This document shows positions 45,814-54,633 of a stretch of 64,000 bases of DNA, in pieces. How positions within the stretch are numbered: the first letter of the stretch is position 1; each line of letters begins with the position of its first letter. Source of the stretch: Gordonia spumicola (GTDB lineage Bacteria > Actinomycetota > Actinomycetes > Mycobacteriales > Mycobacteriaceae); contig NZ_BJOV01000003.1 of NCBI RefSeq assembly GCF_009932475.1, positions 310,001 through 374,000 of the forward strand. Direction: 5' to 3'. The notes below the pieces were generated by a model. The model ran no database searches, was not told where the DNA came from, and saw only the letters and a list, made by a program, of their open reading frames with translations. The position numbers were made by a program, and so were the translations under genes.

Positions 45814-46636
45814 GTTCAAAGCCGGGCGCAGTGATCCGACGCTCCCCGACCGGGACCACGAGCGGCTGGTCGGAGACCGGATCGGCGATCACCCGACTCC
45901 GCAGGCCGAACACGTCCCACAGCAGGTCCTCGGTGACGATCTCCTTCGGCGGCCCCTGGACCACCACTCGACCGTCGCGCATGACGATGAGCTCGTCGCA
46001 GTACCGGCACGCCAACGCCAGATCGTGGAGCACCATGACCACCGTCCGTCCCTGCTCCGCGTGCAGGCGGTCGACGAGGTCGAGCAGTTCCAAGCTTCGC
46101 GCCAGGTCGAGGTAGGTCGTCGGCTCGTCGAGCAGCAGGAACTCGGTCTGCTGAGCCAGCACCATCGCGACCCACACCCGCTGTCGTTGTCCACCGGACA
46201 GGTCGGACACTCGACGCTCGGCGAGATCGGCCACCCCGGTCTGTTCGAGCGCTCGCGTGATCTCGTCCGAGTCGCGACCCGACCACTGCCGGATCCAGTT
46301 CTGGTGCGGATGGCGCCCGAGCGCCACCAGATCGGCGACGAGGATGCCGTCGGGTGCGATCGGATTCTGGGGAAGCACGCCGATCGCCCGTGCCAGCGCG
46401 CGCGTCGACATCGACGAGATCGGCGAACCGTCGAGCACGATCTCGCCCGCCGACGTCGGCGTCAATCTCGACATCGCCTTCACCAGCGTCGACTTGCCGC
46501 AACCGTTGGGTCCGACGATGCCGGTCAACGCGTTCGGCGCGATCTCGACCGACAAGTCGGAGAGCACCGTGCGGTCGCGGTAGCCGACGGTGATCCCCCG
46601 TGCCGCGAGGCCCCGCCCCGCCGACTCCTTCGTCAT
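45806..46636 (-). CDS. Fe3+-siderophore ABC importer ATPase (FecE/FepC-like)
   Basis: The 276-residue ATPase has Walker A GPNGCGKST at 42-50, Q-loop VLPQNPIAPDGI, signature DLSGGQRQRVWVAMVLAQ and Walker B FLLLDEPTTYLDLA, and switch His in VLHDLALACRYCDEL. These landmarks are the FepC/FecE subgroup. The ATG at 46636 overlaps the second permease stop by 4 bp (ATGA), so the three membrane/ATPase genes are one translational unit. The C-terminal part after about 215 is variable. Confidence 0.93.
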   Translation of the reverse strand: MTKESAGRGLAARGITVGYRDRTVLSDLSVEIAPNALTGIVGPNGCGKSTLVKAMSRLTPTSAGEIVLDGSPISSMSTRALARAIGVLPQNPIAPDGILVADLVALGRHPHQNWIRQWSGRDSDEITRALEQTGVADLAERRVSDLSGGQRQRVWVAMVLAQQTEFLLLDEPTTYLDLARSLELLDLVDRLHAEQGRTVVMVLHDLALACRYCDELIVMRDGRVVVQGPPKEIVTEDLLWDVFGLRSRVIADPVSDQPLVVPVGERRITAPGFELR

Positions 46637-47679
46637 ACCGTCGCCTTTCTGTTCGCGATCACCAGCAGTGCCAGGAAGAACGGAGCCCCGAGGACGCCGG
46701 TGATCACGCCGACCGGCAGGTCGGAGAGCGCCGTCCGCCCCACGAGGTCGGCCCCGAGAAGGAGGACCGCGCCGGTCAGCGCCGACCCGATCAGCGGCGG
46801 CGTCGGCGACCGAAACAGCAACCGCGCGATCTGCGGACCGGCGAGCGCGATGAAGGCGATCGGTCCGGCCGCGGCCACCGCCGCCGACACCAGGAGCACC
46901 GCGATCACCCAGTAGACGACGGTGAGCACGGTGACCGGAGCCCCGAGCCCGCGGGCCGAGGCGTCCGACAGCCGGATCACGCGCAGGTCGAAGGAACTGA
47001 TCGCGACGGCGACCGCGCACACCGCGATCGTGATCCACAACGGCCACACGTGCGTCCACGTCCGGTTCGTGACGCTGCCCGCGAGCCATTCGACGCCGTC
47101 CGACGCGGCCTGCAGGTCGACGCTGACGAGGAGGAAGGAGACGGCTGCCGCGGCGAGCGCGTTGACGGCCACACCGACGAGGACGATGCGCATGGTGTCG
47201 ATGCCGTTGCCGGACACGAGCACGATCACGATCGCCGCGGTGAGGATGCCGCCGACCATCGCGGCGATCGGCACGCCCCACGCTCCTGCCGCATTCGGCA
47301 TCATGACCACGACGAACACGGCCGCGGCGCTGGCGCCCATGGAGATGCCGATGACGTCGGGGCTGGCGAGCGGATTCTTGGCGGTCGTCTGCGTGAGAGC
47401 TCCGCCCGCGCCCAATGCGACACCCGCGCCCAACGCGACGAGCGCCCTGGTCATGCGGGAGTCGACCACGAGCCGCTCAACGTAGTCACCGCCCCCGACG
47501 AGGATCTCGAACGACTTCCCGAGCGGGATCGGATACTCGCCGACGGACAGTTCGACAGCCACCGCCAACACGGTGAGCGCGGCCAAGACGGCTCCGACGG
47601 CGATCCCGTACCAGCGGACCCGCATCCGAGGGAACGGCAGAGCCACCTCACCGGGACGCGGCAGGATGCGCGCGGTCAT
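46633..47679 (-). CDS. Fe3+-siderophore permease (FecCD family), second subunit
   Basis: The 348-residue permease has about ten helices. FecCD landmarks are RMTRALVALGAGVALGAGGALTQTTAKNPLASPDVIGISMGASAAAV, GVAVNALAAAAVSFLL, WLAGSVTNRTW and the C-terminal AGPIAFIALAGPQIARLLF with PVGVITGVLGAPFFLALL. It pairs with the first FecCD protein to form the channel. ATG at 47679 overlaps the preceding stop by 4 bp. Confidence 0.92.
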   Translation of the reverse strand: MTARILPRPGEVALPFPRMRVRWYGIAVGAVLAALTVLAVAVELSVGEYPIPLGKSFEILVGGGDYVERLVVDSRMTRALVALGAGVALGAGGALTQTTAKNPLASPDVIGISMGASAAAVFVVVMMPNAAGAWGVPIAAMVGGILTAAIVIVLVSGNGIDTMRIVLVGVAVNALAAAAVSFLLVSVDLQAASDGVEWLAGSVTNRTWTHVWPLWITIAVCAVAVAISSFDLRVIRLSDASARGLGAPVTVLTVVYWVIAVLLVSAAVAAAGPIAFIALAGPQIARLLFRSPTPPLIGSALTGAVLLLGADLVGRTALSDLPVGVITGVLGAPFFLALLVIANRKATV

Positions 47680-48665
47680 CCGACCACCAGCCTGCGCCGC
47701 CGGATGAACCAGATGAAGAACGGGACGCCGACGAACGCCAGGATCACCCCGACCGGCACCTCCGCCGGCCGCAGAACGACACGTCCGATGATGTCGGACA
47801 CCAACATCAGCGTTCCTCCCGCAGGCACGCACAGTGGCAGCAGCCAGCGATGGTCGGGCCCGATGACGCCCCGAATCAGGTGCGGCACCACCAGTCCGAC
47901 GAACACGATCGGGCCGACGGCCGCACTGGCCGATCCGGTCAGCAGTGTGATCGACACGAAGCCCGCGATGCGCACCCAGCCGATGCGGATGCCCAGAGCC
48001 GTCGCGGTGTCGTCGCCGACGGCGAGGGCGTTGAGTGCCGGCCCGATCGCGAACGCCAGCACCAGCCCCACCAGGATCGGCGGCAGGACGGGACCGAGGA
48101 CGTCGAAGCCACGTCCGACGAGCGAGCCCGCGTTCCAGGTGCGGAACTGGTTGAGACTCTGCCGGTTGGAGATCACGATGGCGCTGGTGGCGGACACGAA
48201 CAGCGCGGTCAGCGCCGCGCCCGCCAGCACGAGGGACATCGGTCCGCCGCCCGCACCGAAGGTGGCGACGCCGAACACCAGCACGGCGGCCACCGCCGCT
48301 CCGACCAACCCGAACAGCAGGGCCGCGGTGATGCTCTGCGCACCGAACAGCATCACGGCCAGGACCACCGCGAAACCGGCGCCGTTGGAGATGCCGAGGA
48401 TTCCGGGGTCGGCCAGCGGATTCCGCGTGTATCCCTGGATCACCGCGCCCGCGACAGCCATCGCGGCCCCGACGACGATCGCCATCGCCGTCCGCGGGAT
48501 CCGCTCGTCGCGGATGAGGATGTACAGATCGTCCGACGGGTCTCGGTTCCAGAATGCCTCGACGACGTCGACGACCCCGACCGACCGCGTCGCGAAGAGC
48601 ACCGACGCGACTGCGGCCACGAGCAGCAGCGCGCCGAGCAGCGCGAGCATCCGAGGCCTTGTCAT
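47676..48665 (-). CDS. Fe3+-siderophore permease (FecCD family), first subunit
   Basis: The 329-residue permease shows the same fold: RIPRTAMAIVVGAAMAVAGAVIQGYTRNPLADPGILGISNGAGFAVVLAV, then AALTALFVSATSAIVI, WNAGSLVGRGFDVL and AVGPIVFVGLVVPHLIRGVIGPDHRWLLPLC. It is the promoter-proximal gene of the importer. ATG at 48665 lies only 5 bases from an IdeR-type box at 48670-48688, so the transcript probably starts inside or next to the box with a very short or absent leader. Confidence 0.92.
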   Translation of the reverse strand: MTRPRMLALLGALLLVAAVASVLFATRSVGVVDVVEAFWNRDPSDDLYILIRDERIPRTAMAIVVGAAMAVAGAVIQGYTRNPLADPGILGISNGAGFAVVLAVMLFGAQSITAALLFGLVGAAVAAVLVFGVATFGAGGGPMSLVLAGAALTALFVSATSAIVISNRQSLNQFRTWNAGSLVGRGFDVLGPVLPPILVGLVLAFAIGPALNALAVGDDTATALGIRIGWVRIAGFVSITLLTGSASAAVGPIVFVGLVVPHLIRGVIGPDHRWLLPLCVPAGGTLMLVSDIIGRVVLRPAEVPVGVILAFVGVPFFIWFIRRRRLVVG

Positions 48666-48669
48666 TGAG

Positions 48670-48688
48670 TTAGGTTAGCAATACCTCA
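48670..48688. promoter_or_regulatory. IdeR/DtxR iron box of the siderophore importer operon
   Basis: TTAGGTTAGCAATACCTCA on the plus strand matches 14 of 19 positions of the IdeR consensus, with a perfect left half TTAGGTTAG. It lies between the importer operon (minus) and dapC (plus), 61 bp from the latter. Confidence 0.7.
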
Positions 48689-48749
48689 TGGATATGCCTG
48701 ACCAGTGTCGTCTCGCACCGGGACGCCACGGCACGCATAGGCTGGGCGC

Positions 48750-49904
48750 ATGCAGCTCGTCAGCCGGATGCGCCCGTTCACGTCGACGATCTTCGCCGAG
48801 ATGTCGGCGTTGGCCGTGCGGCACGACGCGATCAACCTCGGACAGGGATTTCCCGACTCCGACGGGCCCGAGTCGATGCTCGACGCGGCCCGCGCCGCCA
48901 TCACCGGAGGGTTCAACCAGTACCCGCCCGGCCCGGGCGTCCCCGAACTGCGGGAGGCCGTCGCCGCCCAGCAACTCGACGACTACGGAATCGCCTACGA
49001 CCCCGACACCGAAGTGCTCATCACCGTGGGCGCCACCGAGGCCATCGCGGGTGCGGTCCTCGGGCTCGTCGAGGCAGGCGACGAGGTCGTGATGATCGAG
49101 CCGTACTACGACGCGTACGCCGCTACGGTCGCACTCGCCGCAGGCGTGCGACGCACCGTCCCCCTCGTCCGGGACGGCGACGGCTTCCGGCTCGACCGCG
49201 ACGCCCTCGCCTCCGCCTTCGGCCCGCGAACCAGGGCCGTCATCGTGAACTCGCCGCACAATCCGACCGGCACGATCCTCTCCGACGATGACCTCGCCGA
49301 GATCGCCAGGCTCTGCGTCGAGCACGACGTCGTGGCGATCACCGACGAAGTGTACGAGCACCTCGTGTTCGACGGCGCCGTCCACCGATCGCTCGCGACG
49401 CTGCCCGGGATGAAGGAGCGCACCCTGCGGATCTCGGGCGCGGCCAAGACGTTCCACGTCACCGGCTGGAAGGTCGGCTGGATCAGCGGACCCGCCGACC
49501 TGATCCGCGCTGTTCGGGCCGCCAAGCAGTACCTCACCTACGTCGGCAGCGGCCCGTTCCAGCCCGCCGTCGCCCACGCCCTGCGCACCGACATGGACTG
49601 GGTGCGCGCCGACGCCGAGGCCCTCGGACGCAAGCGCACCCTGCTGTCCTCAGCACTCTCGGACGCCGGGTTCGACGTCCACCGCAGTCAGGGCACGTAC
49701 TTCGTGTGCGCCGACCCCCGGCCGCTCGGAGTCGTCGACGGTGCAGCGTTCTGCCGTGAACTGCCCGCACGGGTCGGCGTGGCCGCCGTACCGGTCAGCG
49801 CGTTCGTCGACGACGCCGGCCCGTGGCGTCACATGGTGCGCTTCGCCTTCGCCAAGAGCGACGACGCGATCACCGAAGCCGCAGACCGTCTCCGGTCGCT
49901 CTAG
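48750..49904 (+). CDS. dapC: N-succinyldiaminopimelate aminotransferase-like class I aminotransferase
   Basis: The 384-residue PLP enzyme resembles DapC (Rv0858c), a lysine/peptidoglycan-precursor enzyme. K233 in RISGAAKTFHVTGWKVGW binds PLP, D199-Y202 (TDEVY) contact the cofactor, and NSPHNPTG (167-174) is the class signature. The start ATG at 48750 gives MQLVSRMRPFTSTIFAEMSALA. Substrate preference within this methionine/DAP aminotransferase group cannot be settled by eye. Its stop overlaps the convergent AlkB-like gene by 4 bp. Confidence 0.88.
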   Translation: MQLVSRMRPFTSTIFAEMSALAVRHDAINLGQGFPDSDGPESMLDAARAAITGGFNQYPPGPGVPELREAVAAQQLDDYGIAYDPDTEVLITVGATEAIAGAVLGLVEAGDEVVMIEPYYDAYAATVALAAGVRRTVPLVRDGDGFRLDRDALASAFGPRTRAVIVNSPHNPTGTILSDDDLAEIARLCVEHDVVAITDEVYEHLVFDGAVHRSLATLPGMKERTLRISGAAKTFHVTGWKVGWISGPADLIRAVRAAKQYLTYVGSGPFQPAVAHALRTDMDWVRADAEALGRKRTLLSSALSDAGFDVHRSQGTYFVCADPRPLGVVDGAAFCRELPARVGVAAVPVSAFVDDAGPWRHMVRFAFAKSDDAITEAADRLRSL

Positions 49905-50530
49905 AAGACACCGGACGGCCGGAACTGGACGCTGATCCGCGGTCCGACGCCCGGCGTCTTGGGGACGGCGTGGTCCCAGGTGCGCTGGCAGCTGCCGCCC
50001 ATCACGAGGAGGTCGCCGGACGAGAGCACGAATCGGCGGGACGCTCCCCCGCCACGCGGTCGCAGCAGCAACGGTCGGGGCGATCCGAGCGAGAGGATGG
50101 CGACCAGGGTGTCGCTGTCGCGGCCCCGTCCGATCCGGTCTCCGTGCCACGCGACGCTGTCCGCGCCGTCGCGATACAGGCATAGGCCCGCGGTGGCGAA
50201 GGCCTCCGGGAGCACGTCACGGTAGTGCGATGACAACGCCTCGCGCGCGGCACGGAGAATCGGATGGGGGAACTCCGACTCCGTGAAGTACGTCGCCATC
50301 AGCCGAGGCACCGCGACCGTCGCGTCGTACATGCGACGTTCCTCTTCGCGCCACGAGACCGACGTCGCAAGCGCATCGAACACGGCGGTCGACCCCTGCA
50401 ACCAGCCCGGCCGGACGTCGACCCACGCACCGCGGGCGAGCGGGGTCCGGCGCACACCGTCGCTCAGTCGAGTCAGTCTCGACTCGGCGTCGATCGCATC
50501 GAACAACGACGCCTGCAGGCCCGCGGTCAT
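49901..50530 (-). CDS. AlkB-like 2-oxoglutarate/Fe(II)-dependent dioxygenase
   Basis: The 209-residue enzyme shows the AlkB iron triad H129, D131 (WHGDRIGR) and H187 (TWDHAVPKT). The 2-oxoglutarate Arg is probably R198 or R204 in GPRISVQFRP. AlkB-type enzymes remove alkyl lesions from DNA or RNA by oxidation. FCLYR-like CLYRDGADSVAWHGD before the triad and LGSPRPLLLRP after it fit the family. It sits in the same window as a methyladenine glycosylase but is not linked to it. ATG at 50530; it lies 24 bp after the SDR gene on the same strand. Confidence 0.88.
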   Translation of the reverse strand: MTAGLQASLFDAIDAESRLTRLSDGVRRTPLARGAWVDVRPGWLQGSTAVFDALATSVSWREEERRMYDATVAVPRLMATYFTESEFPHPILRAAREALSSHYRDVLPEAFATAGLCLYRDGADSVAWHGDRIGRGRDSDTLVAILSLGSPRPLLLRPRGGGASRRFVLSSGDLLVMGGSCQRTWDHAVPKTPGVGPRISVQFRPSGVF

Positions 50531-50554
50531 GCGCCCTATCGTACACCTGTTCGA

Positions 50555-51439
50555 TCACGTGACCGGTGGGAACTCGATCCCGACGAGACGCTCCGACTCG
50601 GCCCACAGGCGGTCGCGGAGATCCTGATCGTCCGACCTGCGGCGACGCGACGCGACCGTCGGGCTGCCGCGAAGGCCACCGATGCCGTCCGGCCCGTAGT
50701 AGCCGCCGTTGACGGCGTCCGGCGACGTCGCAGCGAACAGCGTCGGCAGGGCGCCCCGCGCGGCGGACTGGCCGACGCGCAGCACTTCGCCCGCCTTGGT
50801 CAGGCGGTCGAACGCGGTCTCCGACTTCCCCATCAGCCCGGTCTGCGCATAGCCGGGATGCGCGAGCACGGCCAGCTTCGTCGAACCGGACCGCTCGAAG
50901 CGCTGTGCGAGCTCCAGCCCGAACAGCATGTTGGCGAACTTCGAATCGCCGTAGGCGATCTGCCTGCGGTAGCGGCGGCGCTCCCAGTTGAGGTCGTCGA
51001 CGTTCAATCGCGAGAACCGATGACCGTGCGAAGTCAGGACGACGACCCGTTCGGTCACTCGAGGCAGCAGCAGCGCGGTCAGCGCGAAGTGGCCGAGGTG
51101 GTTGGTCCCCATCTGCATCTCGAAGCCGTCGGCCGTCAGGGCGTACGGCACCGCCATCACGCCGGCGTTGTTGACGAGCACGTCCGTCTCGTCGACCGTG
51201 TCGGCGAAGGCCCGAACCGATGCCAGGTCCGAGAGGTCGAGGTGGGCGACGACGGCCGACGGACCGATCCGGTCGGCGACGACCCGAGCCTTGTCGATGG
51301 TGCGGCAGGCCAGCGTCACGCGGGCCCCGGCCGCGGCGAGCGCGATCGCCGTCTCGGCGCCGATTCCGCTGTTGGCGCCCGTGACGATCACGCGCCGCCC
51401 GTCCTGCGCGGGGATATCGGCGCGACTCCAGCCACTCAC
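50555..51439 (-). CDS. Short-chain dehydrogenase/reductase
   Basis: The 294-residue SDR has the NAD(P)-binding motif TGANSGIG (20-27), NNAG at 90-93, and the catalytic S137, Y163 and K167 (YGDSK). A conserved LAHPGYAQTGL segment follows. It is the retinol-dehydrogenase/protochlorophyllide-reductase-like SDR group common in actinobacteria, with a C-terminal substrate-binding extension. The substrate is not evident. GTG at 51439 starts 2 bp after the cyclase stop, so it is co-transcribed with the adenylate cyclase. Confidence 0.88.
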   Translation of the reverse strand: MSGWSRADIPAQDGRRVIVTGANSGIGAETAIALAAAGARVTLACRTIDKARVVADRIGPSAVVAHLDLSDLASVRAFADTVDETDVLVNNAGVMAVPYALTADGFEMQMGTNHLGHFALTALLLPRVTERVVVLTSHGHRFSRLNVDDLNWERRRYRRQIAYGDSKFANMLFGLELAQRFERSGSTKLAVLAHPGYAQTGLMGKSETAFDRLTKAGEVLRVGQSAARGALPTLFAATSPDAVNGGYYGPDGIGGLRGSPTVASRRRRSDDQDLRDRLWAESERLVGIEFPPVT

Positions 51440-51441
51440 GT

Positions 51442-53163
51442 CTACGGCTCCTTGGTCGCGACTCTCGACGCCCGCTCGCCCGGCATGGCGAACTTCACGA
51501 GGTCGGCGAGAACACTACCGAGGGACGGCGGTTCATGGCGAACGAGCAGTTCACTCGGAGCGAAGATCTCCGTCACGTTGACGCGGCCGCGCAACACCTG
51601 CCGGTCGACGCGCCGCCAGTGCTCCGCCTCGACGGGGTCGGCGGCCTCGATCGCCGCGCGGCTCGCGTACACCGACGAATACCCCTCTTTCGCGAGGTCG
51701 GAGAGGCGCGCCGACTCGTTGACCGAGTCGCCGATCACCGTGTACTCGTATCGGGTCCGGGCACCGATGTTGCCCGCGAACACCCGCCCGTAGGCGACGC
51801 CCATCCCCCATTCGAGCGGGAGTCGTTCACTGAGTTCCACGCCGAGCTCCCTGGCCGCGGCCAGGGCCGCGAGCGCCGGGTCGGCGAGCGGCGCGGGCGC
51901 ACCGAACACGATGAGCGCGGCGTCGCCCTCGAACTTGTTGATGAACCCGCCGTGCCTGTCGACGACGTCGGCGACGATCGAGAAGAAGGCGTTCAACACG
52001 ACGGCCGTCTCGCGAGGGTCGCGGTCGGCCGCGAACGCCGTCGAACCGGTGATGTCGACGAAGATCACGGCCACATCGGTGTTGGCTCCGACCAGTTCGC
52101 CGTCCTGCTCCAGGGCGAGCTGCGCGACGTGGTCGCCGACGTGCCTGGAGAAGATGTCGCGCATCCGCTCGCGTTCGGCGAGACCGTCGAGCATCGCGTT
52201 CAGGCCCGCCTGCAGCACACCGAGCTCGGACGCGTCGTAGACCGCGACGCGCTGCGAGATGTCGCCGTTGCGGGCCGCCTCGACCACTTCGCGCATGTCG
52301 TTCAGCGGATCGGCGATGGCCCGGTTGACCAGACCGACGACACGCGCGCCCGAGGTCAGCGCGATGATCGCGAGGAGGATGACGGTCCAGTCGACGGTGT
52401 CGGCGACGGGCGGCACCCAGCCGAGGCCGCGTCCGAGATTCACCAGCAGGAGACCGACCATCGGGACGGCCGACGACACCACCCACACGACGATCATGCG
52501 TTCACGGACGCCGTGCACCACCCTGGTGGACGTCGATCCGCGCATCGCCAGGATCGCCAGCGGACGGGCGGCGCTCTCGGCGAACAGGTACGTCAGCGAG
52601 CCCGAGGTGATCGCCGCCAGCCCGAATGCGCCGCCGACCGACAACACGAACACCGGGCGCATGTCGGAGATCAGGACGTACACGCTGAACGCGAGCACCC
52701 AGCCGACGACGTCGGCGACGACGAGGCGGGCCGGTATCCGCACCACGTCGCGGCGGCGTCGGGCGTCGGCGGGTTCGGCGGTGATGAACCAGCGGTACTG
52801 CGGGAGCAGGAGGACGATCGATGCGACGACGCTGACGACGGTCCCGAACAGCAATGCGATGAGGACCGCGCCCATGTCGGCGTCCGTGTGGATCTCCACA
52901 CGTCCGCCGTTGAACGCCAGGAGGACCGCGACGAACGTCTCGATCCCGATCAGCACCTTGGCGCCCGCGACGATCGCCCCGCCGATCACCAGCCCGCGCT
53001 TGGCGAACGCCCGTCGGGTCTGCGGGTCGAGTTCGAGGATCTCCACCTCGTCGCGGTCTCGGCCGCGTTCGTTGAGGCCGCCGAGCATGGAGATGGTCTT
53101 GAACCGGCGATCCATCCGGTCGGCGATGCTGTGCGCCCGTTCCCGCTGCCGTTCGGTCAGCAC
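51442..53163 (-). CDS. Membrane class III adenylate/guanylate cyclase with HAMP domain
   Basis: The 573-residue protein makes cAMP (or cGMP). Six hydrophobic segments occupy about 55-275, a HAMP linker follows (about 280-335: RAIADPLNDMREVVEAARNGDISQRV), and the cyclase domain is about 360-560. Metal-binding D370 (FVDITGST) and D414 (FEGD), substrate-specifying K410 and D479, and transition-state N482/R486 (GDSVNESARL) are all present, so it should be active, with Lys/Asp favouring ATP. The layout matches the Rv1318c-Rv1320c type. GTG at 53163 follows GGGAGGTGA, which lies within a 13-bp inverted repeat. Confidence 0.92.
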   Translation of the reverse strand: MLTERQRERAHSIADRMDRRFKTISMLGGLNERGRDRDEVEILELDPQTRRAFAKRGLVIGGAIVAGAKVLIGIETFVAVLLAFNGGRVEIHTDADMGAVLIALLFGTVVSVVASIVLLLPQYRWFITAEPADARRRRDVVRIPARLVVADVVGWVLAFSVYVLISDMRPVFVLSVGGAFGLAAITSGSLTYLFAESAARPLAILAMRGSTSTRVVHGVRERMIVVWVVSSAVPMVGLLLVNLGRGLGWVPPVADTVDWTVILLAIIALTSGARVVGLVNRAIADPLNDMREVVEAARNGDISQRVAVYDASELGVLQAGLNAMLDGLAERERMRDIFSRHVGDHVAQLALEQDGELVGANTDVAVIFVDITGSTAFAADRDPRETAVVLNAFFSIVADVVDRHGGFINKFEGDAALIVFGAPAPLADPALAALAAARELGVELSERLPLEWGMGVAYGRVFAGNIGARTRYEYTVIGDSVNESARLSDLAKEGYSSVYASRAAIEAADPVEAEHWRRVDRQVLRGRVNVTEIFAPSELLVRHEPPSLGSVLADLVKFAMPGERASRVATKEP

Positions 53164-53169
53164 AACGCA

Positions 53170-53220
53170 TCACCTCCCAGGTCTTCGTCTCTGAGAGAGT
53201 ACCGAATACCTGGGAGGTGA
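53170..53220 (-). promoter_or_regulatory. Inverted repeat that contains the cyclase ribosome-binding site
   Basis: TCACCTCCCAGGT (53170-53182) and ACCTGGGAGGTGA (53208-53220) are perfect 13-bp arms with a 25-base spacer. In the minus-strand RNA the arm next to the cyclase start contains the Shine-Dalgarno GGGAGGTGA, so folding would hide it. It could also be a dimeric operator. Confidence 0.65.
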
Positions 53221-53263
53221 CGGGGTGTGCGCGATCACTGTCGTGACCGCTCAGTGGCCTGGG

Positions 53264-53818
53264 TCAGGCGGCGAGCACAGCCTCGATCTCGAGGGTGATC
53301 GTGATCTTGTCGCCGACCACGGTGCCGCCGGTCTCCAGCGGCATCTCGATGTCGATGCCGAAGTCCTTGCGGTTGATGACGGTCTTGGCGTCGAATCCCG
53401 CGACGGCTCCGTGGCCCATGCCCGGGTTCACGCCGTTGAACTCCATCTCCAGCGTGACCGGCTTGGTGACGCCACGAAGGGTGAAGTCGCCGTGGACGAG
53501 GTAGTCGTCGCCCTTCGCCTCGACCGAGGTGGAGACGAACGTCGCGGTCGGGTGATTGCCCGCGTCGAAGAAGTCGGCCGATCGGACGTGCTCGTCACGC
53601 TGCGCGTTCCGGGTGTCGATCGAGGTCACGTCGATGGTGGCGTTGACGGCCGGGGTGCCGTCGGCGGCCACCTCGATGGTTCCGGTGAAGGCGCCGAACG
53701 AGCCGCGGACCTTCGACACCATGAGGTGGCGGACCGTGAAGCCGACGGTCGAGTGGACCGGGTCGATGTTCCAGGTGCCTGCGGTCAGTTCGGCGGGTGC
53801 GATTGCGGTGGTCATCAT
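53264..53818 (-). CDS. YceI-family lipocalin-like protein
   Basis: The 184-residue protein has the YceI beta-barrel pattern: GTWNIDPVHSTVGFTVRHLMVSKVRGSFGAFTG, ATIDVTSIDTRNAQRDEHVRSADFFDAGNHPTATF, GDFTLRGVTKPVTLEMEF and RKDFGIDIEMPL. Members bind polyprenyl or amide lipids, and some relate to acid or oxidative stress. There is no signal peptide, so this copy is cytoplasmic. The ATG follows AAGGAGACG. It is divergent from the Nudix gene across an intergenic region with nested palindromes. Confidence 0.93.
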   Translation of the reverse strand: MMTTAIAPAELTAGTWNIDPVHSTVGFTVRHLMVSKVRGSFGAFTGTIEVAADGTPAVNATIDVTSIDTRNAQRDEHVRSADFFDAGNHPTATFVSTSVEAKGDDYLVHGDFTLRGVTKPVTLEMEFNGVNPGMGHGAVAGFDAKTVINRKDFGIDIEMPLETGGTVVGDKITITLEIEAVLAA

Positions 53819-53886
53819 CGTCTCCTTGAAGAGTCGGCTGTGGTGAGTTCTGGGGCGTGCGGCCGGCTTCGCCTGCCGCTTGCAAT

Positions 53887-53940
53887 CAATGTAACCGGAC
53901 TATGGTCCGTTTACTTCCCGGTGTGATCGACGTTACATTG
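53887..53940. promoter_or_regulatory. Nested palindromes in the yceI-Nudix divergent promoter
   Basis: An outer 9-bp pair CAATGTAAC (53887-53895)/GTTACATTG (53932-53940) encloses a tighter pair CGGAC (53896-53900)/GTCCG (53905-53909) set in AACCGGACTATGGTCCGTTT. The inner one looks like a TetR/MarR-class operator. No such regulator gene is adjacent. Confidence 0.55.
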
Positions 53941-53945
53941 AACAG

Positions 53946-54548
53946 ATGTCGCTTCGAGACGAACTGCAGGCCCGACTCGACCGCTTCGCCGTCCGGCGGA
54001 TACCGGCCGGATCGGGCCGACGCCCCGCTGCCGTGACCGTGGTGGTGGCGCCGTCGAAGGCGGGTCGCGGAGTGTGGCTCACCCGCAGGCCGTCCGGCAT
54101 GAACCGGCACGCCGCGCAGTTCGCACTGCCCGGTGGGCGCCTCGACGACGGCGAGACACACCACGGGGCGGCACTGCGAGAACTTGAGGAGGAGATGGGG
54201 ATACGACTCGGGCCGGACTCGATACTGGGCGACCTGGACGACTACGCCACCCGTTCCGGGTTCGTCATGTCGCCCACCGTGCTGTGGTGCGACGACGACG
54301 TCGAGCCCCGCCCGAATCCGGCCGAGGTCGAGCGGGTGTTCCTCATCGAGCTCGACGAACTGGCCGAGGCCGAGCCGATACTCGAGACCATCCCGGAATC
54401 GGACCGTCCGGTGATGTCGTTGCCGCTGATCGGTCGCCGAATCCATGCGCCGACGGCCGCGGTGCTCTACCAATTCGCCAGGGTGGCGCTGCACGGCGAG
54501 TCCGTGCGCGTGGCCGACTACGACCAGCCGGTGTTCGCCTGGCGGTGA
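53946..54548 (+). CDS. CoA-diphosphatase-type Nudix hydrolase
   Basis: The 200-residue protein has a complete Nudix box from G64 to I86, with E70, R78, E79 and the metal ligands E82/E83 (GETHHGAALRELEEEMGI). Upstream, VWLTRRPSGMNRHAAQFALPGG matches the CoA-pyrophosphatase (NudL/UPF0035) signature. It would cleave CoA or related nucleotides to 4'-phosphopantetheine and ADP. ATG at 53946 gives MSLRDELQARL. It is convergent with the repeat-protein gene 86 bp away; nothing recognisable lies between. Confidence 0.88.
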   Translation: MSLRDELQARLDRFAVRRIPAGSGRRPAAVTVVVAPSKAGRGVWLTRRPSGMNRHAAQFALPGGRLDDGETHHGAALRELEEEMGIRLGPDSILGDLDDYATRSGFVMSPTVLWCDDDVEPRPNPAEVERVFLIELDELAEAEPILETIPESDRPVMSLPLIGRRIHAPTAAVLYQFARVALHGESVRVADYDQPVFAWR

Positions 54549-54633
54549 ACGCGAAACCACCGTCCGTGCGGACCTACGACGCTCGTCGGCGCCCTATCGG
54601 TCCGTATGGACGGTGGTTCTCCGGGATGTGCGG

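Noticed and set aside
53225..53926. Plus-strand frame preceded by GGGAGGTGA opposite yceI
   Set aside because: The ribosome-like word is only the other arm of the inverted repeat, and the encoded sequence is an antisense shadow of yceI.
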